A stretch of 64,000 nt of DNA from NCBI RefSeq assembly GCF_014203355.1, contig NZ_JACHIR010000001.1, positions 1 through 64,000 on the forward strand. Reading direction: 5' to 3'. Position 1 is the stretch's first letter. Each line of letters opens with the position of its first letter. Below are positions 50,469-58,516 of this stretch, piece by piece. The notes beneath the pieces are model-generated. The model did no database searches, had not been told where the DNA came from, and saw only the letters and a program-made list of their open reading frames with translations. Source of the stretch: Kutzneria kofuensis. Lineage in GTDB: Bacteria; Actinomycetota; Actinomycetes; Mycobacteriales; Pseudonocardiaceae. A program made the position numbers and the translations under genes.

Positions 50469-51361
50469 GAGTTGTGGTCGGGGTCGACGTCGGAGGAACG
50501 AAGGTCGCGGTGCGCGTCGCGACGCTGGACGGAGAGGTGGTCAGCGACCACCAGTGGCCCGCGGACGCCTGGTCCGCGTCGCCGGTGCCGGCCGCGGCCC
50601 GCTGGCTGCGCTCGCTGCTTTCCCTTGCGGTGCCGGCGGATGACGAGATCGTCGCCGCCGGCATCGGCGCGCAGGGGTGCGACACGCAGGAACATTGCAT
50701 CGAGCTGGCGGAGGCCGTCGCGGCCCTCGGCGTGCACGCGACCGTGGTCAACGACGCCGCGCTGCTGGTGCCGGCCGCCGGTCTGGAGGAGGGCATCGGC
50801 GTCATCGCCGGCACCGGCTCCATCGCCGTCGGGGCCGACGCCGCCGGCACGGTGCTGTTCGCCGGCGGCTGGGGCTGGGTCCTCGGTGACGAAGCGAGTG
50901 CGCCCGCCATCGTCCGTGAGGCAACGAAGGCCGCCCTCGCGGCGTACGACGACCGCCGCCCCGACGACGGCCTGCTCCGGGCGCTGCTGCGGCACTACGC
51001 CGTCGCCGACCCGCCCGCCCTGGCCCGCGCCGTCAACGACGTGCCGACGCCGGAGAACTGGGGGCCGGGAGCGGTGGCGGTGTTCCAGGCCGCCGACGAG
51101 GGTTCTTCGCTGGCCGCCCGCGTGGTGGACGAGGCCGCCCGCAGCCTGAAGTTGTTGGTGTGTCAGCTGATCGCCCGCGGCGCCGTCGGCGACACGGTGG
51201 TCGCGGCCGGCAGCGTGATCGTCAACCAGCCGCGGCTCGCCGACCGGTTCCGCGCCCGGCTGGCGGATTTCTACCCGTCGCTCACGCTGCGGCTGCTGGA
51301 CGTGCCGCCGGTGGCCGGCGGCGTGGAGCTGGCGCTGCGGCGGCTGTCGCCCCAGCGCTGA
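50465..51361 (+). CDS. BadF-type ATPase, N-acetylglucosamine kinase-like
   Basis: 298 residues of the ASKHA fold. PHOSPHATE-1 is VVGVDVGGTKVAVRVATLDG. GIGAQGCDTQEHCIELAE and HATVVNDAALLVPAAG are connecting parts; PHOSPHATE-2 is GVIAGTGSIAVGADAAG; GGWGWVLGDEASAPAIVREA and DTVVAAGSVIVNQPRLADRF complete the pattern seen in bacterial and eukaryotic GlcNAc kinases. It probably phosphorylates GlcNAc or GlcN at O6. The ATG overlaps the SIS gene stop by 4 bp (50465-50468). It converges with the GH9 gene. Confidence 0.88.
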   Translation: MRVVVGVDVGGTKVAVRVATLDGEVVSDHQWPADAWSASPVPAAARWLRSLLSLAVPADDEIVAAGIGAQGCDTQEHCIELAEAVAALGVHATVVNDAALLVPAAGLEEGIGVIAGTGSIAVGADAAGTVLFAGGWGWVLGDEASAPAIVREATKAALAAYDDRRPDDGLLRALLRHYAVADPPALARAVNDVPTPENWGPGAVAVFQAADEGSSLAARVVDEAARSLKLLVCQLIARGAVGDTVVAAGSVIVNQPRLADRFRARLADFYPSLTLRLLDVPPVAGGVELALRRLSPQR

Positions 51362-51433
51362 CACTGGTCACCTCGACGCCGCGCCCCCTAGCGCCTCGCC
51401 CAACCTGCTTCAGCGCCGTCTCCTTACGCGGCC

Positions 51434-53128
51434 TCACTTCAGCAGCGAGGCCGCCAGCAGGAACCACGCCGAGTGCGGGATCCACTGCTCGGCCCAGCGC
51501 CACGCGTTGCCGGCGGCGACCGGGCCGGGCGGCATGAAGTCGACGTCGTGCTCGTCGGAGAAGCCGGCGGTGATGCCGTTGAGGATGCCGCCGGGCACGT
51601 TCTTGAAGATCGCGTGGTACTCGGGGGTGTTGCGACCGCGGCCCTGCAGCATCGAGCTGTCGAACGGGTTGAGGCCGAGCACCCAGTGCACCTGGTCGTC
51701 GGCGAGCACCTGCAGGCGTTGGCGCAGCTCGTCGTCGCACTCGGGCTGGGCGGCGGTGACCAGGGCCGCGTAGGCGGCGGAGCAGATGCCGGCGTTCTCG
51801 CCCTGCCACCAGTAGCCGGTCTCGTTGCCGTGCGGGAAGAAGAAGCTGGTGCGCGGCTCCTCGCCCTTGGGTTGCACGTACTGGCGGTTGAGGCCGAACG
51901 GGTTGGCGACCTCCTCGTTGAGGTGCACGGCGTCGCGGGCCAGCGCGAGCGCGGTGACGCGGGCCTGCGCGCTCACCGGCGAGTCGGCGCAGACCTCGGC
52001 GAACCGCAGCAGCGCGATGATCGGCAGGCCGGGCTCGGCGGCGTGGAAGAACGGCCGGCCCTCGACGTCCCCGACGAGGTAGCCGAAGCCGGGACCGTCG
52101 GTGTAGCGGCCGATCAGCGATCGGGCACGGTTCTCCGCCTGCGCCACAAGGCTTTCCCCGGCGTTGCACAGCTCGGTCGCAGCGAGCAGCGCGCAGTAGT
52201 CGTCGATGACGCTTTCGGTGCCGTCGAAGCTGTACTCGGTGTTGTGCTCCTGCAGGTGGTCGAAGCCGCGGCGGGCCGCCCGCAGGTACTCGGCCTGGGT
52301 GAAGTCGCCGCTGACCTCGGCCATCGAGGCGCGGGCCAGGGCGGCGATCGCGAGGCCGCCGCCGTGGCGGTAGGCCGCCTGCCAGCGCTGGGTGCGCACG
52401 CTGTCCTGGAGCGGCGCGTTGATCACGCGTTCGTTCAGGTCCTTGGTCAGCGCGTCGAAGATGCCGGTGTAGAAGTAGCCCTCGGGCGACTGGAAGCGGA
52501 CCAGGAAGTCGGCGCCGTGCAGCCCCTCGTCGCGCAGCTTCGCGCCCAGCGCATCGGACAGCGTCGGGTCGGTGTCCCGCAGGTTGTCCCGGGCGGCGAA
52601 GAAGGCCCAGGCGCACAACGGGATCTGCTGCGGGCTCATCATCCGGGTGTACGTGAGGTGGCTGAGGAACTTGCTGAAGTCGCCGGAGGCGTCGAGCCAG
52701 CCGCCTCGGGCGTCGACCGTGCGGCCCGAGTCGTCGTTGTAGAACTTGGCCGCGCGGTCCTTGCGGTCGATCTCGCCGGTGGAGCGGACGGCCCGGAAGT
52801 AGTTGACGCAGTCGGACATCGCGGTGGCGGGGATGCGCTTGTCCGCGATGGCGAACGGTTCCGAGCGCTGGATGCCCTCCGCCGTCTCGATCTCCACCTG
52901 GTACGTGCCCGGCTCGCGGGCAGCGCTGAAGTCGAGACGGCGGAAGGCGCCGACCGACCAGCGATCCACCGTCACCTCGGGACCCGGAGTCAGGTCCAGC
53001 CGCGTGCCGTCCTCGCCCACCAGCGCTGCCGTGCGAATCTCGGTGGGGTCGGTGTGCAGCAGCACGGCCTTCTTGCTGCCGGCGGTGTCGTAGCCGAGGT
53101 GACTGGTCAGGATCGTGGTCGGCACCAC
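51434..53128 (-). CDS. Intracellular GH9 glycosidase with N-terminal Ig-like domain
   Basis: About 564 residues. The N-terminal CelD_N-type Ig domain (about 5-95: ILTSHLGYDTAGSKKAVLLH) is followed by the (alpha/alpha)6 GH9 domain. GGWLDASGDFSKFL (142-155) holds the catalytic-base aspartates, and RNTPEYHAIF, WVLGLNPFDSSML and FFFPHGNETGYWWQGENAG belong to the active-site half. There is no signal peptide, so it acts in the cytoplasm, like the GH9 exo-glucosaminidases of chitin-degrading bacteria. The start is one of two GTGs (53128 or 53125), TACCGT (53138-53133) lying just upstream, so leaderless. The longer frame to 53226 would overlap the divergent gene. Confidence 0.85.
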   Translation of the reverse strand: MVPTTILTSHLGYDTAGSKKAVLLHTDPTEIRTAALVGEDGTRLDLTPGPEVTVDRWSVGAFRRLDFSAAREPGTYQVEIETAEGIQRSEPFAIADKRIPATAMSDCVNYFRAVRSTGEIDRKDRAAKFYNDDSGRTVDARGGWLDASGDFSKFLSHLTYTRMMSPQQIPLCAWAFFAARDNLRDTDPTLSDALGAKLRDEGLHGADFLVRFQSPEGYFYTGIFDALTKDLNERVINAPLQDSVRTQRWQAAYRHGGGLAIAALARASMAEVSGDFTQAEYLRAARRGFDHLQEHNTEYSFDGTESVIDDYCALLAATELCNAGESLVAQAENRARSLIGRYTDGPGFGYLVGDVEGRPFFHAAEPGLPIIALLRFAEVCADSPVSAQARVTALALARDAVHLNEEVANPFGLNRQYVQPKGEEPRTSFFFPHGNETGYWWQGENAGICSAAYAALVTAAQPECDDELRQRLQVLADDQVHWVLGLNPFDSSMLQGRGRNTPEYHAIFKNVPGGILNGITAGFSDEHDVDFMPPGPVAAGNAWRWAEQWIPHSAWFLLAASLLK

Positions 53129-53210
53129 AGGGACGGTAGCCCACGGTTCGTCTTGGTTCAACTGGTATTGCTCTGGACTGCTCTTTGTATTGTCGGTAGC
53201 GTCGGTCGAC
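53129..53210. promoter_or_regulatory. Divergent promoter with TGGTATT half-site
   Basis: 82 bp between the GH9 and ThuA-like genes. TGGTATT at 53163-53169 repeats the arm of the GntR palindrome at 47263. -10 elements: TACCGT for GH9 (minus, 53138-53133) and TAGCGT (53197-53202) for the ThuA-like gene, which then starts 8 nt later at GTG 53211. Confidence 0.5.
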
Positions 53211-53939
53211 GTGAAGCTGCGCGCCATCCCGTCCACGCTGGTGCTCGTCGACGGGACCGACCTGCACCACGACCTGATCGGCGCCGCCCTGGCGCTGCAG
53301 GAGATCGTCACCGAGGCCGGGTTGCCGGCCGCCCGGGGCGTCGGCGTGCACCGCTTCGCCGATCCCATGCCCGCCACCGCCGAAGCCGACGTCTACGTCC
53401 TCTACCTGTCCGGTCCGCGGTTCGATCCCGCCGAGCAGCAGGCGCTCTCCGACCTCGTCGCCGCCGGCAAGGGACTGGTCGCCATCCACGCCAGCAACCT
53501 GTTCGGCTTCGGCGCCGGCGGTGTCGAAGCGGATCGGGTCGGTATCGACCTGGTCGGGTCGCGGTATCTGTCCCACGGCGACGCCGGCTCCGAGGGCCGG
53601 TTCGACGTCCGGGTCAAGGCCGGCCACCCCGTCACCCGCTTCCTCGGCGACTTCGCCATCGACGACGAGTACTACCTGATCGACTGCGTCTCGGACATCG
53701 AGGTGCTGGCCGAGCGGGACACCCCCGACGGCCCGCAGCCCATCGCCTACGCGCGCCAGCACGGCAAGGGCCGGGTCTGCTACACCGCCCTCGGCCACGA
53801 CCCTCGGGCCTGGGGCAATCCCTGGTTCCGACAACTGGTGCGCCAGGCCGTCCTGTGGACCGCCGGCGTCCCCGACGAGGACATCGAGTCCTGGTCCACC
53901 CGCTGGCCACTGGGCAACGGCCGCTTCATCGACCGTTGA
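53211..53939 (+). CDS. ThuA-like (trehalose-utilisation) family protein
   Basis: 242 residues of the class I glutamine-amidotransferase-like ThuA fold. LVLVDGTDLHHDLIGAALAL, VYVLYLSGPRFDPAEQQALS, LVAAGKGLVAIHASNLFGFG, FAIDDEYYLIDC and PIAYARQHGKGRVCYTALGH are the recognisable blocks; the last is the family signature. ThuA proteins take part in disaccharide (trehalose/maltose) oxidation pathways; exact chemistry unsettled. GTG 53211 looks leaderless. It overlaps the convergent LacI gene by 14 bp. Confidence 0.85.
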   Translation: MKLRAIPSTLVLVDGTDLHHDLIGAALALQEIVTEAGLPAARGVGVHRFADPMPATAEADVYVLYLSGPRFDPAEQQALSDLVAAGKGLVAIHASNLFGFGAGGVEADRVGIDLVGSRYLSHGDAGSEGRFDVRVKAGHPVTRFLGDFAIDDEYYLIDCVSDIEVLAERDTPDGPQPIAYARQHGKGRVCYTALGHDPRAWGNPWFRQLVRQAVLWTAGVPDEDIESWSTRWPLGNGRFIDR

Positions 53940-54966
53940 CCCCGGTTGGGGCGGGGCCGGTGGAGGCGCGCACTATCAGCTCGGTGGCCAGCTCGACGTG
54001 CAGTGCCTCGAGCTGATGCCGTTCCAGTAGGCGCATGAGCAGGGTGACGGCCATCCTGCCCATCTCCTCCAACGGCTGCCGCACGGTGGTGAGCAGGGGC
54101 CGGGTGGCGCGGGCGAGATCGATGTCGTCGAAGCCGGCTATGGACAGGTCCTGGGGCACACGGAGACCCAGGCGGGCGGCGGCGGACATGGCGCCGACGG
54201 CCATCTTGTCGTTGAAGCCGATCAACGCCGTGGGCCGGTCGGGGAGGTCGAGGAGTTCGGTGGCGATGCGGAAACCCTCCTCGGTGGTGGGTTCGCCGCT
54301 GCGGATCAGGGAAGGCGGGGTGAGCACGCCGACTTCGGCGAGCGCGGCGGAGTGGCCGGCGCGACGGGCGTCGGCGGCGAGCCAGTTGTCGGGGCCGGCG
54401 AGGATGCCGATACGGCGGTGGCCGAGCTCGACGAGGTGCTGGGTGAGCCGGCGGGCGCCGGTGAAGTGCGCGGCGGAGACGGCGGCGATGTCCCGGGGCA
54501 GGGTGGTGCGCGGATCGATCACCACGAACGGGAAGCCGGCGCCGCGCAGGGCCAGCAGCTGCTCGCTGGGCTCGGGCGGCAGCAACATGATCGCGCCGGC
54601 GACGCCGCTCATCAGCGGCAGTCCGGGCAGCACGGCCTTCTGCTGGGCGGCCTCGCCGGCGTTGAGCACGAGGCGTCGGCCGTGCAGGTCAAGGGTCTCC
54701 GCGACGGACGAGACGATCAGGCCGAAGTAGTCGGAGAGCACGTACGGGCAGTGCACGTACACCGCGCCCTCGGCGATCCGGCTGCGGCGGGCACGCGGCA
54801 CCGGCGCCAGACCGCCCAGCCGCTCGATCGCGGCCAGCACCAGGTCCCGGGTGGCGGGTGCGACGTCCCCGCTGTCGTTGAGCACCCGCGAGACGGTCGC
54901 GATCGACACCCCGGCGTCGGCCGCGATGTCCCGCACGGTGGCCCGACCGCCGACTCGCCTAGCCAT
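53926..54966 (-). CDS. LacI family regulator
   Basis: 346 residues. HTH at the N-terminus: TVRDIAADAGVSIATVSRVL and the hinge region after NDSGDVAPATRDLVLAAIER. The periplasmic-binding-like core has GAIMLLPPEPSEQL, RRIGILAGPDNWLAADARRA, FNDKMAVGAMSAAARLGLRV and PQDLSIAGFDDIDLARATRP. ATG 54966. It is divergent from the GH30 gene. TGTTYCA repeats lie at both ends of the space between them, so it probably represses the GH30 gene and itself until an oligosaccharide binds. Confidence 0.9.
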   Translation of the reverse strand: MARRVGGRATVRDIAADAGVSIATVSRVLNDSGDVAPATRDLVLAAIERLGGLAPVPRARRSRIAEGAVYVHCPYVLSDYFGLIVSSVAETLDLHGRRLVLNAGEAAQQKAVLPGLPLMSGVAGAIMLLPPEPSEQLLALRGAGFPFVVIDPRTTLPRDIAAVSAAHFTGARRLTQHLVELGHRRIGILAGPDNWLAADARRAGHSAALAEVGVLTPPSLIRSGEPTTEEGFRIATELLDLPDRPTALIGFNDKMAVGAMSAAARLGLRVPQDLSIAGFDDIDLARATRPLLTTVRQPLEEMGRMAVTLLMRLLERHQLEALHVELATELIVRASTGPAPTGVNGR

Positions 54967-54967
54967 T

Positions 54968-55112
54968 TGTTTCAGCCGCGTGTTTCATTCCGGCAGTGTA
55001 ACTCGGACAAAACTGGTTGTGTGCCGAATTCGCTTGTCGTTGACAGTGCCGACGGGCGACTGCTTTGCTGTCCGCGCCGGCAATTGTTCCAGTTCTGTTC
55101 CATTCTGTTTCA
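54968..55112. promoter_or_regulatory. TGTTYCA repeats, candidate LacI operators
   Basis: TGTTTCA at 54968-54974 and 54981-54987 beside the LacI start. TGTTCCA at 55085-55091 and 55096-55102, and TGTTTCA at 55106-55112, lie beside the GH30 SD, spaced 11 and 10 bp. The last is part of TTCTG-TTT-CAGAA (55103-55115), a perfect 5-bp inverted repeat. Confidence 0.55.
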
Positions 55113-55129
55113 GAACCTCAGGAGGGCCG

Positions 55130-56557
55130 ATGACGTCCCGTGCCACCGTCGTGGCGGCCGTCGCCGCGACGCTTGCGCTCGGTGCACCGTTAGCTGTCAC
55201 CGCCAACGCCACGCCCTGGGCCACGGTGTCGGTGTGGGAGACCACCGCGGACCAGAGCCGGCTGCTGACCCCGTTGCCGGGCACCGCCTTCGGCCGCGGC
55301 GCCGCGAGCGACCAGACCATCACCGTCGACCAGACCAGGAGATACCAGTCCATCACCGGGTTCGGCGCGTCGTTCACCGACTCGTCGGCCTGGCTGATCG
55401 CGAACTCGCCGAAACGCGACGCGATCATGACCAAGCTGTTCGACCCGCGCCGCGGCATCGGGCTGGACTTCCTGCGCCAGCCGATCGGCGCGTCCGACTT
55501 CTCCCGGTCGCTGTTCAGCTACGACGACGGGGCGGCCGACCCGACGCTGTCCCGGTTCTCCGTCGCCCACGACCGCGACTACATCCTGCCGATCCTGCGG
55601 CAGGCGCTGCGGCTGAACCCGCAGACCACGGTCATGGCCACGCCGTGGAGCGCGCCGGGCTGGATGAAGACCAGCGGCTCGATGATCGGCGGCTCGGTCA
55701 GGACCGACGACCAGACACTTCGGGCATACGCGAACTATCTGGTGAAGTTCGTGCAGGCGTACCGAAACGCCGGCGTGCCGGTGTCGCTGCTGTCCGCGCA
55801 GAACGAGCCCGAGTACTCCCCCGCGGACTATCCCGGCGCCACCATGACCGCCGCCGACCAGGCCAGGTTCATCGGCGACTACCTCGGCCCCGCGCTGCGC
55901 GCCGCCGGGCTGCGCACCGGAATCCTTGCCTACGACCACAACTGGGACGACACCGAGTACCCGTCCACGGTGCTCGGCGACACCAGCGCCGCGAAGTACA
56001 CGAGCGGCGTGGCCTGGCACTGCTACGGCGGCAATCCCGACGCACAGTCCACGGTGCACGATGCCTTCCCGGCCAAGGACGCCTACTTCACCGAGTGCTC
56101 CGGCTCGCAGTCGGCCAACCGTGCCAACACGTTCTCCGACTCACTGGTCTGGCAGACCGAGCACCTGATCATCGGCGGCACCCGCAACTGGGCCAAGTCG
56201 GTGGTGACGTGGAACGTCGCGCTCGACCCCAGCGGCGGCCCGACCATGCACTGCACCACCTGCACCGGCGCGGTCACGGTGGACAACACCACCGGTTCCG
56301 TGTCGTACAACGCCGAGTACTACGTGCTCGGCCAGGCCAGCAAGTTCGTCAAGCCGGGGGCCGTGCGGATCGACTCGAACACGTTCGGCGCCGGCAACGT
56401 CGAGGATGTGGCGTTCCGCAATCCGGACGGCTCCACCGCGTTGATCGTGCTCAACGCCGACGCCGCCAACGCGCGCACCTTCACCGTGTCCGAGCACGGC
56501 CGGTCGTTCACCTACACGTTGCCCGCGAAGGCAGTCGCCACCTTCACCTGGCGGTGA
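55130..56557 (+). CDS. Secreted GH30 glycoside hydrolase
   Basis: 475 residues, signal peptide about 1-28. The GH30 catalytic Glu pair is clear: acid/base Glu226 in LLSAQNEPEYSPADYP and nucleophile Glu322 in DAYFTECSGSQ. YQSITGFGASFTDSSAWLI opens the barrel, TPWSAPGWMKTSGSMIGG lies in between, and a beta-sandwich ends the protein (RSFTYTLPAKAVATFTW). It is closest in style to subfamily 1/3 glucosylceramidase/beta-1,6-glucanase. Exact linkage unknown. ATG 55130 has GGAGGG. A 13-bp perfect hairpin follows. Confidence 0.9.
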   Translation: MTSRATVVAAVAATLALGAPLAVTANATPWATVSVWETTADQSRLLTPLPGTAFGRGAASDQTITVDQTRRYQSITGFGASFTDSSAWLIANSPKRDAIMTKLFDPRRGIGLDFLRQPIGASDFSRSLFSYDDGAADPTLSRFSVAHDRDYILPILRQALRLNPQTTVMATPWSAPGWMKTSGSMIGGSVRTDDQTLRAYANYLVKFVQAYRNAGVPVSLLSAQNEPEYSPADYPGATMTAADQARFIGDYLGPALRAAGLRTGILAYDHNWDDTEYPSTVLGDTSAAKYTSGVAWHCYGGNPDAQSTVHDAFPAKDAYFTECSGSQSANRANTFSDSLVWQTEHLIIGGTRNWAKSVVTWNVALDPSGGPTMHCTTCTGAVTVDNTTGSVSYNAEYYVLGQASKFVKPGAVRIDSNTFGAGNVEDVAFRNPDGSTALIVLNADAANARTFTVSEHGRSFTYTLPAKAVATFTWR

Positions 56558-56565
56558 AACCGCCC

Positions 56566-56597
56566 GGGCCGGGCGGGTGAAGCAACCCGCCCGGCCC
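56566..56597 (+). terminator. Hairpin terminator after GH30 gene
   Basis: GGGCCGGGCGGGT (56566-56578) pairs perfectly with ACCCGCCCGGCCC (56585-56597) around a 6-nt loop. Confidence 0.85.
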
Positions 56598-56691
56598 CGA
56601 CAGCGTCCGAGTACACAGAAAGGCCTGTGCGATCCGCCCCGCGGAGCGGGATGATCGAACAGTGGCGGTGTTATCGGAAGGGCGTGGCGCG

Positions 56692-57957
56692 ATGACGAGG
56701 TGGCCGGCGATCATGTTGGCCGTGACGGGACTGCTGGTTGCCGGATGTTCCGGCGGATCCACCGGCGGCTCGGCGGCCACCAGCACCACACCGCCGCCCC
56801 CGCCCGCGAAGGTGGCGATCAGCCCCGCCGCCAACGGGAAGGACGTCGCCACCGAGACGCCGATCAAGGTCACCGCCGACGGCGGCAAGGTCACCGACGT
56901 GGAGATCAGCGGCGGCGAGCACGTCACCGGCAAGCTCAGCGCCGACGGCAAGACGTGGACCAGCATCGGAACGCTGAACGTGTCGCAGACCTACACCGTG
57001 TCCGCGACCGCGACGAACTCCGCCGGCAAGGCCACCACGTTGTCCAGCACGTTCACCACGGTCACGCCGAAGAGCATCGTGCACACGCACATCTTCGAGG
57101 GCGAGAACTCCACCTACGGCGTCGGCATGCCGATCATGCTGACGTTCGACAAGCCCGTGCAGAACAAGGCCGCCGTCGAGCAGGCGCTGCAGCTCACCAC
57201 CTCGCAGCCCGTGGTCGGGGCGTGGGCGTGGGCCGACGACACGCACCTGAACTTCCGGCCGCGCGAGTTCTGGCCGGCCAACACCAAGGTCTCCTTCGAC
57301 GGGCACCTCAACGGCGTGCAGGTCTCCCCCGGCGTCTACGGGGCCGCCGAGCTCACGCAGACGTTCAACATCGGCGACTCGCTCGTGGTCGTCGCCGGCA
57401 CCGCCACGCACCGCATGCAGGTGTACAAGAACGGGACGCTGCAGTACGACTGGCCGATCAGCACCGGCAAGCCCGGCCACGACACGCCCAACGGCACCTA
57501 CCTCACCATCGACAAGGGCAACCCGGTCGAGATGAAGCCGTCCGACATCGCCCCCGGCGCGCCCGGCTACTACGACCTCAAGGTGCCGTGGTCCGTGCGG
57601 TTCACCTGGAGCGGCGACTACCTGCACGACGCCTACTGGTCCGTCGGGCAGCAGGGCAGCGAGGACGTCAGCCACGGCTGCGTGAACATGGCTCCCGAGG
57701 CCGCTCAGGCCTACTACGAGGAGGAGCTGCCCGGCGATCCGGTGACCATCACCGGCAGCCCGCTTGCCGGCACGCCGGGCGACGGCTGGACCGACTGGTT
57801 CGACAACTGGCAGACCCTGCTCGGCAAGAGCGCCACCCACCAGGCCGTGCAGGCCGGCCCGTCCGGCAGTTCCCTCGTCGCGCCCACCTCGGTCGCCGCG
57901 TCCACCGCCGTCGCGCCCACCGGCATCCCCGTCGAGAACAACGCGGTCGCGTCGTAG
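56692..57957 (+). CDS. Lipoprotein L,D-transpeptidase
   Basis: 421 residues. Signal peptide with lipobox LLVAGC (Cys19), then a Ser/Thr/Pro-rich spacer. Two Ig-like domains follow (about 40-125 and 130-225), then the YkuD catalytic domain with ISTGKPGHDTPNGTY and the active-site SHGCVNM (Cys330). The layout equals mycobacterial Ldt enzymes, which form 3-3 crosslinks in peptidoglycan. ATG 56692 is preferred to GTG 56662 because GGAAGGG precedes it. The 104 bp before it hold only the hairpin of GH30 and promoter DNA. Confidence 0.92.
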   Translation: MTRWPAIMLAVTGLLVAGCSGGSTGGSAATSTTPPPPPAKVAISPAANGKDVATETPIKVTADGGKVTDVEISGGEHVTGKLSADGKTWTSIGTLNVSQTYTVSATATNSAGKATTLSSTFTTVTPKSIVHTHIFEGENSTYGVGMPIMLTFDKPVQNKAAVEQALQLTTSQPVVGAWAWADDTHLNFRPREFWPANTKVSFDGHLNGVQVSPGVYGAAELTQTFNIGDSLVVVAGTATHRMQVYKNGTLQYDWPISTGKPGHDTPNGTYLTIDKGNPVEMKPSDIAPGAPGYYDLKVPWSVRFTWSGDYLHDAYWSVGQQGSEDVSHGCVNMAPEAAQAYYEEELPGDPVTITGSPLAGTPGDGWTDWFDNWQTLLGKSATHQAVQAGPSGSSLVAPTSVAASTAVAPTGIPVENNAVAS

Positions 57958-57970
57958 TCGACGGGGACGG

Positions 57971-58183
57971 TCAGGCGCTCGCCATCGCCAGCACGATGGT
58001 GGTGAGCAGGATGCCGCACACCGTGGAGGCGAACAGCATGCCGGCGAAGACCTTGCCGGCCGTGCCGAGCAGGTTCTGCACGGAGGACAGGATGCGGCCC
58101 AGCACGCGGACGACGGCGATCAGCAGCATGACGCCGAGCACGAGCGCGACGGCGAACATGAGGGACATATCCGAGCTGTTCAT
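57971..58183 (-). CDS. Small two-helix membrane protein
   Basis: 70 residues: MSLMFAVALVLGVMLLIAVV and VFAGMLFASTVCGILLTTIV form two transmembrane helices joined by a short polar loop. No family recognised. ATG 58183 has GGGAG five bases upstream. It shares the repeat-rich region 58184-58516 with the divergent XRE regulator, so joint control is possible. Confidence 0.65.
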   Translation of the reverse strand: MNSSDMSLMFAVALVLGVMLLIAVVRVLGRILSSVQNLLGTAGKVFAGMLFASTVCGILLTTIVLAMASA

Positions 58184-58516
58184 GGCAACTCCCGACAGGT
58201 GCGGGTGATGCGGGGTCAGGGACGGTGTCGAGACGCCCCGGCCGGCGGGGCCGGCCGTGAACCGGGTGGGGCTGGGCGGTGCGCGGGTGTCGCCGGTGGC
58301 AGCCGGGCTGGGTGGTTCATCACTCCACCTCCTGAACTTCACCAAGCTCAGTCAACTTCAGTCCAAACTTGGTGAAGTTAACGATAGAGTGTGGAACGCA
58401 GGTGGACAAGGGCCGTCGACACGCTAGTGGAACGCCTACATCGGTACACCTGGTTGATGGTGTACCGTGCCAGCTTCAGCGAGGTATGGTGAAGTTAACT
58501 TAAGGGGTTTACCGCC
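58184..58516. promoter_or_regulatory. 333-bp repeat-rich divergent control region
   Basis: No gene is seen. AACTTCACCAAG (58335-58346) faces a perfect inverse, CTTGGTGAAGTT (58368-58379). CAACTTCA lies between (58353-58360), and GGTGAAGTTAAC recurs at 58371-58382 and 58488-58499. Separately, GGTACACC (58443-58450) faces GGTGTACC (58459-58466) as a perfect 8-bp inverted repeat. These surround the promoter of the XRE gene (GTG 58517, SD AGGGG) and are likely its operators. The 58184-58320 part looks featureless. Confidence 0.65.
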
